A model generated the notes under the pieces. The model did not search any database and was not told the DNA's origin. It saw only the letters and a list, made by a program, of their open reading frames with translations. 64,000 nt of DNA from Atopsyche davidsoni (taxonomy: Eukaryota > Arthropoda > Insecta > Trichoptera > Hydrobiosidae): assembly GCA_022113835.1 (NCBI GenBank), contig JAILWY010000026.1:14101001-14165000 (forward strand), written 5' to 3'. Position 1 is the stretch's first letter; the number at the start of each line of letters is the position of its first letter. Below, one piece after another: positions 47,241 through 58,750 of this stretch. A program made the translations under genes and the position numbers.

Positions 47241-49079
47241 CCTTCAAAGCTATCAAATATTGAATTATTATATTAAATCATTTTAACAAACTTCTTCACT
47301 GTCCAACTCATTTGATTTTTTTTAGATAGTTTCATTGATGAATGCTTTGCTTAAATTAGTTAATACGAAATATCATAAGTTTATTACTTTCAGTCAATTA
47401 AATATAAATACTTTTACTTATCTTGTACTGTCCTTGGACAATCAACTGCAGAAGACTAGATTTATTTTTGTGAAAAATATAATTAAAAGACTAAACTGTT
47501 TTTTAAATTGAAATTATTTTATACGCTCCGTTGGGTTAGGTTAGGTCTGCAGATATTGATCGACATCAACGGCAGGTTGAAAAAGGTTTTTGAAAATAAA
47601 ATAAATAAAAAATGCACATGCATAATTGGCGTCCCCGCTAGGGTTAACCCATATTACAGTCTCCATCCATCAATCACAATCGCAGAGCAAACTTGCGCTT
47701 GTCAAACTGCAGAGGTGCGCCCACCGCGCCAATGAAACATCACGCGGCCAGGAGCGGAATGGGCCTCGATTCATTATATCTCGCATTAAAATATTAAAAA
47801 GCCTCCTTTCTACCAGATTCAACCTCGAACAAGATAGCGAACAGTAATAAAAATGTTTTTAATTTTTTTTTTTAAAACCATGACTTCCGATTTTCACATT
47901 TCATTTTATAAATTTGCAAAAACAAAATTATTTGAGTTTTGTAAGCAGTGTCATATTTTAAAGTTTTGATTTTAAATTTTGAATGCATTGAAATTTTTAT
48001 TTTTTCTTCGTAAGCCAGAGTAATTTTGTTATAATCAGAAATCACATAAAAATAAATATAACAAGAAGCTTATAAACCGCACTACTCTGTGAAAAGCAAA
48101 TAAACATCATCTTAAAATACAACTGCAGTTATGCAGGATTTTGTCTAGTTGCGCACATGATACTAAAAAGCGATCATTTTGAAGATATGTATATAAATAA
48201 TTTATTTAAGACGGGACTGCGACGAATATTTTATAATTCGTTTTATTATGTGATATGTCCGGTCCTGGAGACATATGATGATGTAGATCGCAATATTGGC
48301 GAGGAGCGACGTCTGATGATGCTTAAATGCACAAGTGCACTGTGAATATGCTCTGTCCAATTGCATGCAATGTAAGCATCATTTTCAATTATAATAAAAG
48401 TGCACGTTGCATCGTTTACGGAATATTTGATAAATTAAACTTGATTGCATAATTCAAAATCATTTTTGTGATACAACGTGAGCGGTTTTATTCCCACTCT
48501 GTTCTTGCACATAAATAACGTAAGAGTTGCAACCGTCAAAGTGAACGAAGTTGTCCGAACGAAGACGAACATTCCCGACTAATTAGGCGAGAACTAAATA
48601 TGAAGAGCTATGAATCATTCGCCAAGTACGCAGAAGAAGGAACAAACAAAAATAAATTCATAATTAATTCATCCTTCCAGTCTGGTTTATTAAACACGTG
48701 TAATAATATTTTTTTCAAAAAATTACTTCATGAAAACACAATATGCATAAAATCATTTAATTTAATTGTATTATTCAAAATTTAATGCTTTTCTTGAAAA
48801 CCACAGTAGAATAAAGATAAAGACGACAACAAAAAAATAGTATGCAATATACTTGTCAATATAATGTCAATTACTTGTATGAAAGATTCCGCTTTGTGAA
48901 ATGTAGTCCTTTTATAGTACGTGTTCGATTTAAACTGTGTTTTGTTTTTTTTTCCATAATGATCAATGGAGTATGCTTTGTATTTAAATAAAAGGCTTTA
49001 ATGATTAATAAAATAGCAACTCGCACACAGGAACACTTGTACAATGCAGTTGAGAAAACTTTCATACAGAACGTCATAA
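47241..49079. other. AT-rich DNA with one GC-richer patch
   Basis: A GC-richer patch at about 47630-47770 is preceded by GGTTAGGTTAGG-type sequence (47526), only two units. Plus-strand frames up to 75 codons lack motifs. Confidence 0.45.
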
Positions 49080-49246
49080 GCTGTCAAGTCGCCGCATTAA
49101 GTCCAATAACCGCGATGCGGACGACCTCCCGGCGCAGTAACGATCGCCGACCAGGAATGTGGCGCACTGGGGAAAACCCCGAGATCCCAATGCAACAAGC
49201 AACTGGAGCAAAGCTAACATGAGTCGGCGATTAGCGCCTGCGAGCT
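49080..49246. other. GC-richer island flanking the array
   Basis: CpG-containing block (GCGATGCGGACGACCTCCCG near 49112) with opposed 73- and 60-codon frames and no motifs. Confidence 0.35.
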
Positions 49247-49555
49247 GCCCCATCACTTACCATGAAAAGCTCAGTTCATGATACTGACTGAAAACGCTCA
49301 GAGACCTAACCTCGCGAAACATCGCCAGGCCTGGTGCAAGCGTGCCCCATCACTTACTATGAAAACCTTGGTTCATGATACTGACTAAAAGTACTCAGAG
49401 AACTAACATAACCTAACCTCGGCCTGGTGCAAGTATGCCCTATCACTTACTATGGAAACCTCAGTTCACGATACTGACTGAAAGTACTCAGAGAGCTAAT
49501 CTAACCTTACCTCGCCAGGCCTGGTGCATGCATGCCCCAAGTTGGTGCAATATCC
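49247..49555 (+). repeat. Tandem array, three units of about 95 bp plus a partial
   Basis: Units start near 49247, 49344 and 49437, each with GCCCCATCACTTACTATG, TTCATGATACTGACTGAAA, CTCAGAG and a CCAGGCCTGGTGCA end (palindromic CCAGGCCTGG). A partial unit start lies near 49534. Units are about 85-90% alike by eye. No open frame runs through it. Confidence 0.85.
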
Positions 49556-49975
49556 TGAGTTATGCATGAAGCGTGATAGTATTATAATCGTTCTGATTGT
49601 AAAGTATTGGTTTGGTTGTTAGACCGTAAAGTCTTGATGGAGAGATCCCAGATTGTATATATGTGTCTTTGCCAGTGAATTCAAACATGTTTTAGTTTCA
49701 TCGTGTATAAAAGTAATAATAAATATAATGAGAACATGAATTAGTATGTATTAACGACAAAGGCATTCGTGATTCGTATTATATTATATAAACCTAAAAA
49801 TTAAATCCTTGTAAGCTTCACTTGCGGTTTATTATATCATATGTTTTTTTATGTAACTTGATTAAAATCAAGTTTATACGCCTGCTTTAATTATACGTTT
49901 ACAATTCGATTTCGCCGATAAATTAACGGAAAATATGTTCAGCAATACTCTTCGGAGTTAAAAAAAATAAAATTC
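49556..49975. other. AT-rich DNA, nothing identified
   Basis: No features recognised. Confidence 0.5.
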
Positions 49976-49979
49976 CAAG

Positions 49980-50345
49980 TCCGTCAGACCGAGTTAAGGA
50001 AAAGAAACGAATCAATCCCACCCAATTCGCATTCAATCACAAAAAAGCCGTTGCACATCGCGCGTCCGACCCGCGGTCTCCTCCGTGGGGCCTCTCGCTC
50101 GCGCGCGCCGCGGGGCGCGGGTGCGAGAGGGATGCACGCGCTGCAGCCGCGTCGGACGGGAGGAAGACGGAGTAATAATGTTCGGTGACAGTTGTCATTC
50201 GCGCGGCTGTCTCCTTCTATTACACGCATTGTTGTATCCGTCTGCACTCCTTTGCGTCCCATTCCTCTTGTCGTGTCCGATGTTAACGTCACTTATTCAG
50301 TGTCCGGCTTAGTTTTTACGTCGCGGCTGAGGCGGGATTTTCACG
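49980..50345. other. GC-rich island
   Basis: CTCGCGCGCGCCGCGGGGCG near 50098 is the most CpG-dense string. A 102-codon minus frame (49984-50292) overlaps plus-strand frames of 75 and 61 codons; none has motifs. Confidence 0.45.
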
Positions 50346-51745
50346 CTTTTCTTTTTGATATATTGCGTGTATTTTAAAAGATTTAAAACATTCACTGCTT
50401 TAAAAGATTGCTTATATAATTGTTTTTTTTTTGTTTTACTTAATGTCATGTTTTAAGAGCACATTAGTGGAGAGCGATAAAAAACTATTAGAGATCGAAA
50501 TAACGAGAAAATCCAGAGCAGAATCAGCACTGATTTTGAATTTGAATCTTTAAAAAAAAATTGACTAATATAGCTTTGATTCGCCTCTGTGTTTTGCTAC
50601 GAACTTCCGACACCTATTCAATACGTTTAGTAATCTAAATATATAAGTTAATAATTATTTTCGCGTTTTCAGTGACCTCGCCAGGGGCGGCTCAAAATGT
50701 TATGTATTCAATATTTTTTTAAATATTTCAAACGAAATAAGCTGACTTTCTCTTGAATATATATTCTTCAATATAAGTAAGTACATTTAATTGAATTTTG
50801 CTCTAGACATGTTTATTTCGTACTAAATATTCATAATGTATATTTGAATTTATTGTCATATCACGTCAATAATAAAACGAATGAGAAACAAAACATTCCA
50901 CACAACTATCACAATTTATTACATTACTAAATTATCATATAAACGTTGCCTGCCGCTCTCGTGTGATCTCTTTTATGTGTCACAAATCACTCAATATGTA
51001 TCGGCATGTCTGCGGCGATAAATTCACGTGTCACGTAAATCAATACTCTTATCAGTATGATTCTCGAATATTCTTCCATTGAATTCTGCCGAATCTGAAT
51101 AACAGCCTGGCAACACAGAAGCACCATAAATCTAAAGAATGTTCAAATGCTGGCAATAATTCTGTTAGCCCACTTCTGGACGTCTCCCGATGTGGAGCGA
51201 GGCTGCCGGAGACAAATAAGAGCGTGGAATTATCAAATTATTTGCATGAGTACTTTATAGTTTGTACGTATTAATCAGAATTTAGTTTATAAGTGCATAC
51301 AATTAAATTTAACCCTTTCAGAAAACATTGACTTTTTCTAAAGGAAACGTAATTCGTAAAAAGAAAAACACAAAAACAGAAATCAAGTATTTAATATTGT
51401 TTTTATACAAGGATTTTTTTTACGAAAAAACGAAAAATGATTTTAATTATAAAATAAATGATAACTTTGAGATAGTCATTATTTTTTTTAAACTATTTAA
51501 TTAATTTCCTGTGAGTCGATATAAATTTACGGGTTTCTTGTGCTACTGAAGTCATGGCACGCCACTGGTCACACCAGATCATTCAATTGACTATGGTTTA
51601 TATCATTTCATTAAATATATTTCTGTTAAAATTTCTGTTATCGAGTTGATTTCTTATTTTGTATATAAAAATCGTAAGATTCACTGATTTTTTTACAAAC
51701 GTTGACGCTGTGTTTTGGCTAACAATCTTTCGAGCCTCTTCTCTC
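50346..51745. other. AT-rich DNA with one small island
   Basis: A GC-richer patch at about 51100-51235 is followed by an octamer-like ATTTGCAT at 51240-51247. No genes or element ends. Confidence 0.45.
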
Positions 51746-51805
51746 TTATTACTAATATGATTAGGCACATTAGTTCATATATAGAAGATGATTTAAAGAA
51801 ACTCT

Positions 51806-51881
51806 GTGATTTGTGTGGGATTTGAACCCACATCCCCTGGCATACATGGCCGGTGTACTAACCCTTGTACTAACAAATTAC
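51806..51881 (-). pseudogene. tRNA-like domain of E6
   Basis: T arm TGTGGGTTCAAATCCCACA is intact. The anticodon-region loop, read on the minus strand, is CATGTAT. The 5' acceptor has drifted (GTAATTTG), weakening the stem. Confidence 0.6.
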
Positions 51882-51900
51882 TTCCGTTTATCGAGAATTT

Positions 51901-52103
51901 GGTGCTTGTTTTTTATCCGACCACCAAAAAACTTGTACCTAACCTTTTATTTTTTAACCTAACCCAAAGAATCAAACGGTCATGGAAATCTTCAATGAAC
52001 GAAAAAAACGCCACAACGGGACTCATCGTCATATGATAGATTCTTATCTCTGCGAGTACATGTACATTAAAAAAATTTGCTGGTCGGATAAAAAACAAGC
52101 ACC
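51901..52103. mobile_element. 203-bp MITE with perfect 23-bp inverted ends
   Basis: 51901-51923 (GGTGCTTGTTTTTTATCCGA plus CCA) is the exact reverse complement of 52081-52103. The flanks carry a perfect 8-bp duplication, GAGAATTT (51893-51900 and 52104-52111). Eight-bp duplications are made by hAT, P and Merlin-type transposases; the ends do not let me choose. The identical ends suggest a recent insertion, younger than host element E6. Confidence 0.9.
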
Positions 52104-52319
52104 GAGAATTTTTAACAATCATACTCTACATATGAACCAATGTGCAACCGCTACATATGAACCTCTTGTCTCTCTTAGTGGGTTGTTTATTTAAAAAACC
52201 GGAAGGCAAATAAAAACAAACGATTCGGATACATCTCATCGATTATTCATCGACATGCTCCCGCCGATGTAACTAAAATCATTCAAAAAAACTAATGAGC
52301 GCAATTAGCATGATTATAA

Positions 52320-52640
52320 CATTTCGAATCACCCACCGCGCGAGACGCCCACTCGCCTCCGGAAAAAACGTCCGCCATGACGTCCGATTGCAATTGTTTC
52401 TCGGCCGCCATCTTGGCAGACGGTTTCCCGCAGAGTCGCGTGTGACGTCACGGCGCCTGACGTCACGGCGCCGGCAGGCTTCGGGGCTTCGATAGCCGCT
52501 ATAGCCGGTGAAGAGGGACGCTCGGTTATTATTTTAGATTTATTGTATTCTTTTGTGAATCGCCCTCACACATTAGCGCTGTTTAACAGCCGGCCCGCTT
52601 CCCGGGGAATGCGGACAGATTTACGGCCGCGTTTTATTTT
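52320..52640. promoter_or_regulatory. Motif-dense GC-rich island
   Basis: Contains CCGCCATGACGTCC (52372), GGCCGCCATCTTGGC (around 52403) and two tandem 15-bp units TGACGTCACGGCGCC from 52443 and 52458. CCGCCATCTTG is the extended YY1/Pho-type motif and TGACGTCA the CREB/ATF-type palindrome. Further on are AGATTTACGGCCGCG (about 52617) and CGAGCG strings. No coding motif. Regulatory function is inference from motifs. Confidence 0.45.
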
Positions 52641-53200
52641 CGCTCGAGCGCCAGATAATTCAGAAGTTATGACATCTCTCTCAGAATAATTGGAAAATGA
52701 AACAATCGCCGTTTATAATTGGTTGAACTGCGAAACTTAAAAAAAAATATCCACGTTCAATCGTGTATCTTGGAGTTAGAGACGTTTGTTATGCCTCAAT
52801 CATATAATTTGCGACTTGAATAACTGAAAACATTTTTCAGAGATTCATCTATCAGTCTCATCCACTAAAAATATTTATTTTCAGCAGATGATTCCTATGA
52901 ATCAAAATATATTGATGCTGAAGAATTTTTATGATGTTTTTAATGAGATATCAAAAGTGTCTTTTAATCAAATATTAAATTATAAAATACAATGTTGGCA
53001 TATCATCGAATTAAGTTTTGTGTTATTTGTTTTTCAAAACAACACTAAACTTTTTCCTGGAGTGATATCCAACATGAATCATCTTCTATTATATTTGGTG
53101 TGATATTTTAATTTACGTCTACTTGTTTATAATACAATATTTTTTAAAATTATTATTAAATTATTTAAAAACAGGGTAGGTTTTTAAGTGTACGTCTATT
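52641..53200. other. AT-rich DNA, nothing identified
   Basis: A 71-codon plus frame (52888-53103) is AT-rich and has no recognisable motif. Confidence 0.5.
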
Positions 53201-53203
53201 TTT

Positions 53204-53455
53204 TGGATTGAACGTCAATCAAGTGCGTATTTATTATCCATTACGGGTTTATTATATTATTACTAATATGATTAGGCACATTAGTTCACGCATAGAAAAT
53301 GATTAAAGAAATTCTCAGAAAAATATAATCGTGATTTGTGTGGGATTTGAAGCCCACATCTTCAAGCTTACATGGCCGGTGTACTGACCATTGTACTAAC
53401 GAACCACATCCATTAATCGAGAATTTTAAACAATCATACTATTAGTAAAAATATT
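53204..53455 (-). mobile_element. tRNA-bearing inverted-repeat element E7
   Basis: Shares with E1 the outer block (AACGTCAATCAAGTGCGTAT; CCATTACGGGTTTATTATAT), the arm CTAATATGATTAGGCACATT and the spacer before the tRNA-like domain (53331-53407). After the domain the flank GAATTTTAAACAATCATACT is followed by ATTAGTAAAA, so nearly all of the right arm is deleted. Confidence 0.75.
53331..53407 (-). pseudogene. tRNA-like domain of E7
   Basis: T arm has one extra base (GTGGGCTTCAAATCCCACA on the minus strand). The anticodon-region loop is CATGTAA and the 5' end is GTGGTTCGTTAGTACAATGG. Probably a non-functional relic. Confidence 0.55.
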
Positions 53456-53479
53456 TGATGTATTTTATATTATAATGAT

Positions 53480-53890
53480 AATTTTATTCTACGGTCACCC
53501 TATGCCTGTCTACGTTGTGAACAACTCCATTCGGTCAAAGGCTGTTGTGCCGCCATCTGCATCTCCCTCGCGCGCTATCCTGGGCGCATCGCTCCGTCCC
53601 CATCTGGCGAGGGTTCCGTCGGCGAAGTATCAGCGGTGGATATTTCAATTTTCAAGGAAGGTATCTTCAAACGCGACGTCAGTGCGAGGCCTCCTCCCCG
53701 GCGCCCTTCCCGGGACGTGGCCGCGAAGGCTTGATGGCAATCGGCCCCGGCGTGCTCTATCGACAAGGCTGCGTTTTAAATGTTGCTTTTCAGCGGCTGC
53801 ATGAGTAACAGCCATTCAGCGTTTAGGAGTAAACTTGCAGCGGAAACGTCAAACTCATGGGATGTTTGAGGCTTGAACGGGGCCTTATTA
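53480..53890. other. GC-rich island
   Basis: CpG-rich block with three overlapping frames (109 and 87 codons plus, 63 minus). Overlap in different frames plus the lack of domain motifs argues against a gene, although this is among the more coding-like patches of the window. Confidence 0.4.
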
Positions 53891-55715
53891 GCGAAGTCCA
53901 AAATAATGAATAAATAATATAACTCAGTTATAACTGATAAATACGTCTAGTCTAGTAGATATCAATAATGGTATCAAATTTCATAAAGATTTGTATCAAT
54001 TATATTTGTTTGTTTTGTAAACAAAGTACTGATTCAGTTCCCTAATTGCAACGAAAAGATTTTGTGAAATAGATTTGATTAAAAATAGTGAATGAGTCCA
54101 TTGAAAATGATGCAATGGTTGTTCAAAACTCTGTGAAAATAATTTTAAAAAAATTTTGATATTGGAGATATTTTAAACGTGTAAATATATAATATAAATA
54201 ATAGCCAGCTATATTAAAAATGAACCTATCAAAATGAATAAGAGGTTTTTAAAACACAAAACTAGAACAATGATTTGTCTTCAAAAAAATTGTCGTGTTA
54301 ATAGCTGCACAGACTACTTTCTTTTGAAACATTATAGGCACTGGCTACCGGTCAAGGAAAAGCTTCATAGACGGAATTAGCGATAGGCGCGCTACATTTA
54401 CAATATTAAAAATAGCCCACTATTGTCACGCAAAGATAATTCAACCTTCTTATAACACATGAAGATTTCACAAACGTATTCTTGAAGCAACAGTTTTACC
54501 TCCTGTCTATCACTCGGACCCCCCAAAGAAAATTCTAACATCACGGTTTGCATCATTCCATATCCTCGATTGAATTTTTCAAAGAATAATTGATCGAGTT
54601 TTAATGAATATAAAAAAAATACTTTGTATATACGCGTGAAATTAAACAACAAAACAGACATCTAACAGCAAATATAATCGAAGAAGAGTATATCAGTCTC
54701 GGAACTACAGAGAAATGTATTCGTTATTTAGGGTGTTGTATATCAAATTTGATAATGAAGAATAAATTGAGAGGTATACGACATAATGTTACACAATACC
54801 TAGTTCATGTCCAGCCTCAAACTGATTGATGAAAAAGACTGTCGGTTTGGCTCCCCTTATTGCCAGTTTCCCTGTTTATCAACACTCGGAAAAAAATGAG
54901 CAGTTAGGCTCAGAAACACCCGCGGCATAAACGTGTTAACTGTTGCCTTTAAATAGAACAGCCGTTAACAGCTAATTATTCAATATCTCCTCTCGCAGAG
55001 ATTTTAATAATTTCGACTGTCAAAACAGAGATCTCTTCATGCGAAAGAGCAACAATTAAAAGTTTGTTTTTATCTCTCGGGCCGAGAGAAGTGGCGGCCT
55101 CGGATACTCAGCAGAGCTACGTTTAGCTTCTGTTTGGCAATAAAAAATACACCATTTCACTATTTTTAACATCTTCATCACTTAAGCTTAATCGTGCAGT
55201 CTGATCGTATATGTATATACATATATAAATATATATTTATAAAGTGGTTTGATACTCACACAAGCAGCGAAACAATAAATACTTTATGACAGTGCAACGA
55301 AAATAATTAAACATTAGTGAATACGTTAAAAATTTAATATCGGAGCAATAAATAAGTACGCCAATTTCAAATTCTAGACAGTCTAAAATTGTGCATTATG
55401 AAAATATGTTTACTAAGCTTTCATTATTTAGTTTACACCTATAAAACGTTTTCATTGATTTTCTGCTTGAATGGACAGCACGCCACGGTATTCATTCTTT
55501 GATTTGTGATTTATCTAAGACCCAAAAGCTAGGTCTTCAAATCAATTAAATACCAAAGAGCTCAAAAACATAAAATTCTAATGAAGAATACAAGATAATT
55601 TTTCTGCTTGAATTGTGATCGCGAGTAGTATTTCTATTTAAAAACACATTGAAACAGCGATATATTTATTTTACAGTGTTTGATATGTGTGGAATGTGCA
55701 GGTGTGACATAAGGA
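53891..55715. other. AT-rich DNA, nothing identified
   Basis: An 87-codon minus frame at 54398-54661 has no recognised motif. A TA-rich palindromic microsatellite lies near 55210-55240. Confidence 0.5.
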
Positions 55716-55719
55716 TCTA

Positions 55720-56085
55720 ACGCGGCCTCGCTCGTGGATATCTATCAATCAGTCAACTCTTCATAAGCCCGCGCTCTTTATCCTCCTTCCTTCGATCACG
55801 CGTCTGAAAATACCGCGGGCAGGAAGCGCGATCAAAAAACGAGCGCGCAAGTCACCGCGCGCGTAAAAAGCCGCCTGCACGCGCGGCAGAAAACGCCGCC
55901 CGGCTATAAATTGGCGGGATCAAAGTGTTCTCGTTTCGGATTGATGACGGACGGAGTTATGTCCGCCGGGGACCAGCGACGGGGGCATCTGGCCCGGGGA
56001 CCAGGCCGGGGACCAGGCCGGAGACCAGGCCGGGGGGCGCCGCCCTCATCACCAAGTGACGGTTTTAAACGCTCTATATTTGACA
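55720..56085. other. GC-rich island
   Basis: Contains GCGCGCAAGTCACCGCGCGCG near 55843 and CCCGGCTATAAATTGGCGGG near 55899. Encloses a GACCAGGCCGGG minisatellite. Overlapping opposed frames (75 and 60 codons) derive from the repeat. Confidence 0.45.
55991..56036 (+). repeat. 12-bp minisatellite GACCAGGCCGGG
   Basis: Three nearly perfect 12-bp units (GGGACCAGGCCGGGGACCAG pattern) preceded by a GGCCCGGGGACC half unit. Confidence 0.85.
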
Positions 56086-56730
56086 CGATCTATCACTGTG
56101 GGTTGGAGTTTTTTTTTAACGTCCAAGTGCACATTTGAAAAAAAAATGTAAATCTAATCTTTCAGGTGTCATTTTGTGATCTTTAAATATTTAAAATTGC
56201 ATCTTTTTCTTAAAAACAAAAAAGTAACTTATACATGTAAAGGGGCTTTTTATTTAGATTATAAAATGTCTATGATGGGTTTAATAATTTTTACAAATAT
56301 TTGAGGGTGTGATTTGTGTTTTTTCAGTGTATATTGGAGTGAATAGAATAATCCCGTGGTGTTGTTGAGTGTGACACGCGAATCACTCTGCGATACTAAG
56401 TGCGCGCGCGCCCCAGTATATTTGTAAAGTCATTATTCAGAAGTAAACTGAACTTACAGGAATCCTGCTAAGCGCCAAGATTTAGTTTCTGTGTTAATTT
56501 TAACTGCCGTACCTGAAACAAGAACAAACAAAATATAAATTATTTACATTAAGAAACTGAAAAATTACACCAAAATACTCATTCAAGATTTTTCACACGT
56601 TCCTAATGAATATTTGACGCATTATTTTTTTTCGTTATAAAAACAATGGGATTTTTTTTTTTTTTCAAGAATGAGATATATTTTAGGTGTTTGTAGTCAA
56701 ATTATAAAATTATTCTACACTTAGTATAAA
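56086..56730. other. AT-rich DNA, nothing identified
   Basis: GCGCGCGCGCC near 56403 is the only GC-rich string. A run of 14 T lies near 56652. Confidence 0.5.
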
Positions 56731-56734
56731 CAAT

Positions 56735-57240
56735 GTATAGGGTGAGCCCAAACTAAAAACTCGTACTGATGTTGTCATCTATTTTCTTTTATGGTCCTCC
56801 TAACGAATCTGTTCACTTCCTTTCTCTCTTGAGGAGTTATATTCTCTGAGAAGTCTATTTCCACTGCAGACTTCAGCAGTTGCAATACTGTCCCTGATGC
56901 GGAAAATAACAACATTGTAGCAAGAATTCTCAAAGTCTATGGTAATCAACAGAATGTCACATTTTCCAAATATATTTTGTTAATGGCAGCGCTTAACGTG
57001 TCTCTAATAAAATACAGTACATGGGTAATCATTCAACTGCAATTTAAGATACATATTTACGGCGTCTGGAAACGGACGCGTCGAGAAACTGGCTATGACT
57101 CTAGTTAATCTCTCGAGTGCAGTTGTCGCCAACAAGGCATCATGGTGAATTCTGTTACCTAGATGAGTACTTGAAAGCCAATCAGAACACTACGCAGAAC
57201 TCAAACGAGGAAATTTCACAAAAAGAACCTATGGAATCAG
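56735..57240. other. Higher-complexity block of unknown nature
   Basis: More balanced composition than its neighbours over 500 bp, beginning ATAGGGTGAGCCCAAAC and containing GGAAACGGACGCGTCGAG near 57068. Stops occur in all frames. May be an old mobile-element fragment; I could not place it. Confidence 0.3.
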
Positions 57241-58195
57241 AATACATGCAACCTTAATGCATCAGATTAAAAAGTTTTTATTAAAATTAAAGATCATCTG
57301 TTCAAACTATCAAAATTTTAATATATGCTGAAAAAGGTTATTAACCAAACTCCTTTTGGTTATTTATTATGAAAGTGAAATAAAAAAAAATGTACAATTT
57401 TATTAATCGTTTTTTATAAAGAGTGCATTGATTTTTTTAAAATATTTAAACAAGACAAGCTTTTGATAAATTCATTTTTTTTACGAGAAATACTAATTTA
57501 TTTTTCAGCTAGTATGAGTAAGTAGTAATTTTAAGCATTCTAGTTTAAATTTTATTTTGGAAATTCTACCGGCCATCCTCCGATTGATGTTTGATCTTGA
57601 TTCTGTGCTTCGATGAATGATCTATTGCCATAACCGTCTGTCAATTGATTGATTTTACTTTGGGAACGATAAATAATGTAGTAATTGAGCTATAACTCTG
57701 ATATGATTATACGCAAACGCCACGCGAGAGCCATGTGGCTACGGCGATCTCTTAGTTGATGTTTTAACAACATAATTTTAAAACATTTTTTACAGCACTT
57801 GCGAATTTATGAAAAAAGCCCATACGAAAAAAAAATATATGATTCACAATATTATGAAGCAATCTGTTTTGTTAAAATATTACACAAGGATATTTGCAGA
57901 CGCAGCGTATCAATGATTTCAAATCATATATTTTATTCTGCGTTAAGTCCTGCTATCTTGGTGTTATATTCATGAATTCATTGGTTTACTTCAAAATTAT
58001 TGTTTTTGTAATACTTGGGTAGTGAATGGAGATATTAATTGATTTAAATTAAAGTACGTTATTTTTTTAAGAATACATTTCATTGTCACATTATTACGAC
58101 TTCAGGATTGAAATGTGCATTTTTATATAACAATAACGTTCTATCAAAAAATACTAGAAAATAAGTGCATTTTTTTGAGGTAGGTAATTCTCTGG
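57241..58195. other. AT-rich DNA, nothing identified
   Basis: No features recognised. Confidence 0.5.
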
Positions 58196-58199
58196 TAAT

Positions 58200-58750
58200 A
58201 AACAATATCTGCTTGCTTCCGCTTCAATCAAGATGGATATAGATCAGTCCTCCTGGTATATACAAGACCGCAGAGCTTCCACACGAGCTGCATTTATCAA
58301 TCACTGTGCGAATATATATCCATCGGCACGTCTGGTCCAGATCCCGGCAGCCTTCACCACACTGTCAGCATCCTCCGGCCTCTGCAGGAATTGTCTTCCC
58401 GGTTGAGCCGTCTCTCGGCGGTTTCGAAATAAACTGTTTATCGTAGAGCTAAGCCGATCTCTCCGTCAGTCGGCACATAATTCGGTGAGCGTCACTTAGC
58501 GGGGTCCGTGGCAGATTTATTGGATGAGTTATGGATGCTCTGCCCGAGGATTGATTCATGGTTGGCATGTGGCGCGGAGAGACCGCGGCCCGGCCCCGGC
58601 GCGCCGAAAAATAAACATTTTTAAGTAAATCGCGCAATGGACGAACGTAACGATTGCCGTCTGTTGTTCGGGTGAGACTCATTGTGATGTCGGTTTGATG
58701 GCCCATCCGCCATAATAGGTATGACGTCACTTCTGAGACAAACACCTGAA
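58200..58750. other. GC-richer island with paired motifs
   Basis: GC-rich blocks at about 58330-58420 and 58480-58610; CCGCCAT at 58707-58713 is followed within 15 bp by TGACGTCA at 58722-58729. The 127-codon minus frame here (58449-58832) starts in AT-rich sequence and has no family motif, so I treat it as chance. Confidence 0.4.

Larger units (their letters stand above)
51748..52146 (-). mobile_element. tRNA-bearing element E6, interrupted by a MITE
   Basis: Left arm with ATTACTAATATGATTAGGCA and TTTAAAGAAACTCTG, then a tRNA-like domain (51806-51881) and the family flank CGAGAATTT. This is interrupted at 51901-52103 by a separate MITE, after which the family sequence resumes (GAGAATTTTTAACAATCATA). 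The right arm is reduced to CATATGAACCAATGTGC. The domain joins the arm with a deletion of the usual AAAAATATCATC spacer. Confidence 0.75.

Noticed and set aside
47526..47540. Telomere-like TTAGG repeats (also 59917-59932)
   Set aside because: Only two or three units at each place, too few to indicate telomeric DNA.
53475..53808. Overlapping 109- and 87-codon plus frames
   Set aside because: Both cover the same GC-rich island in different frames, with no family motif.
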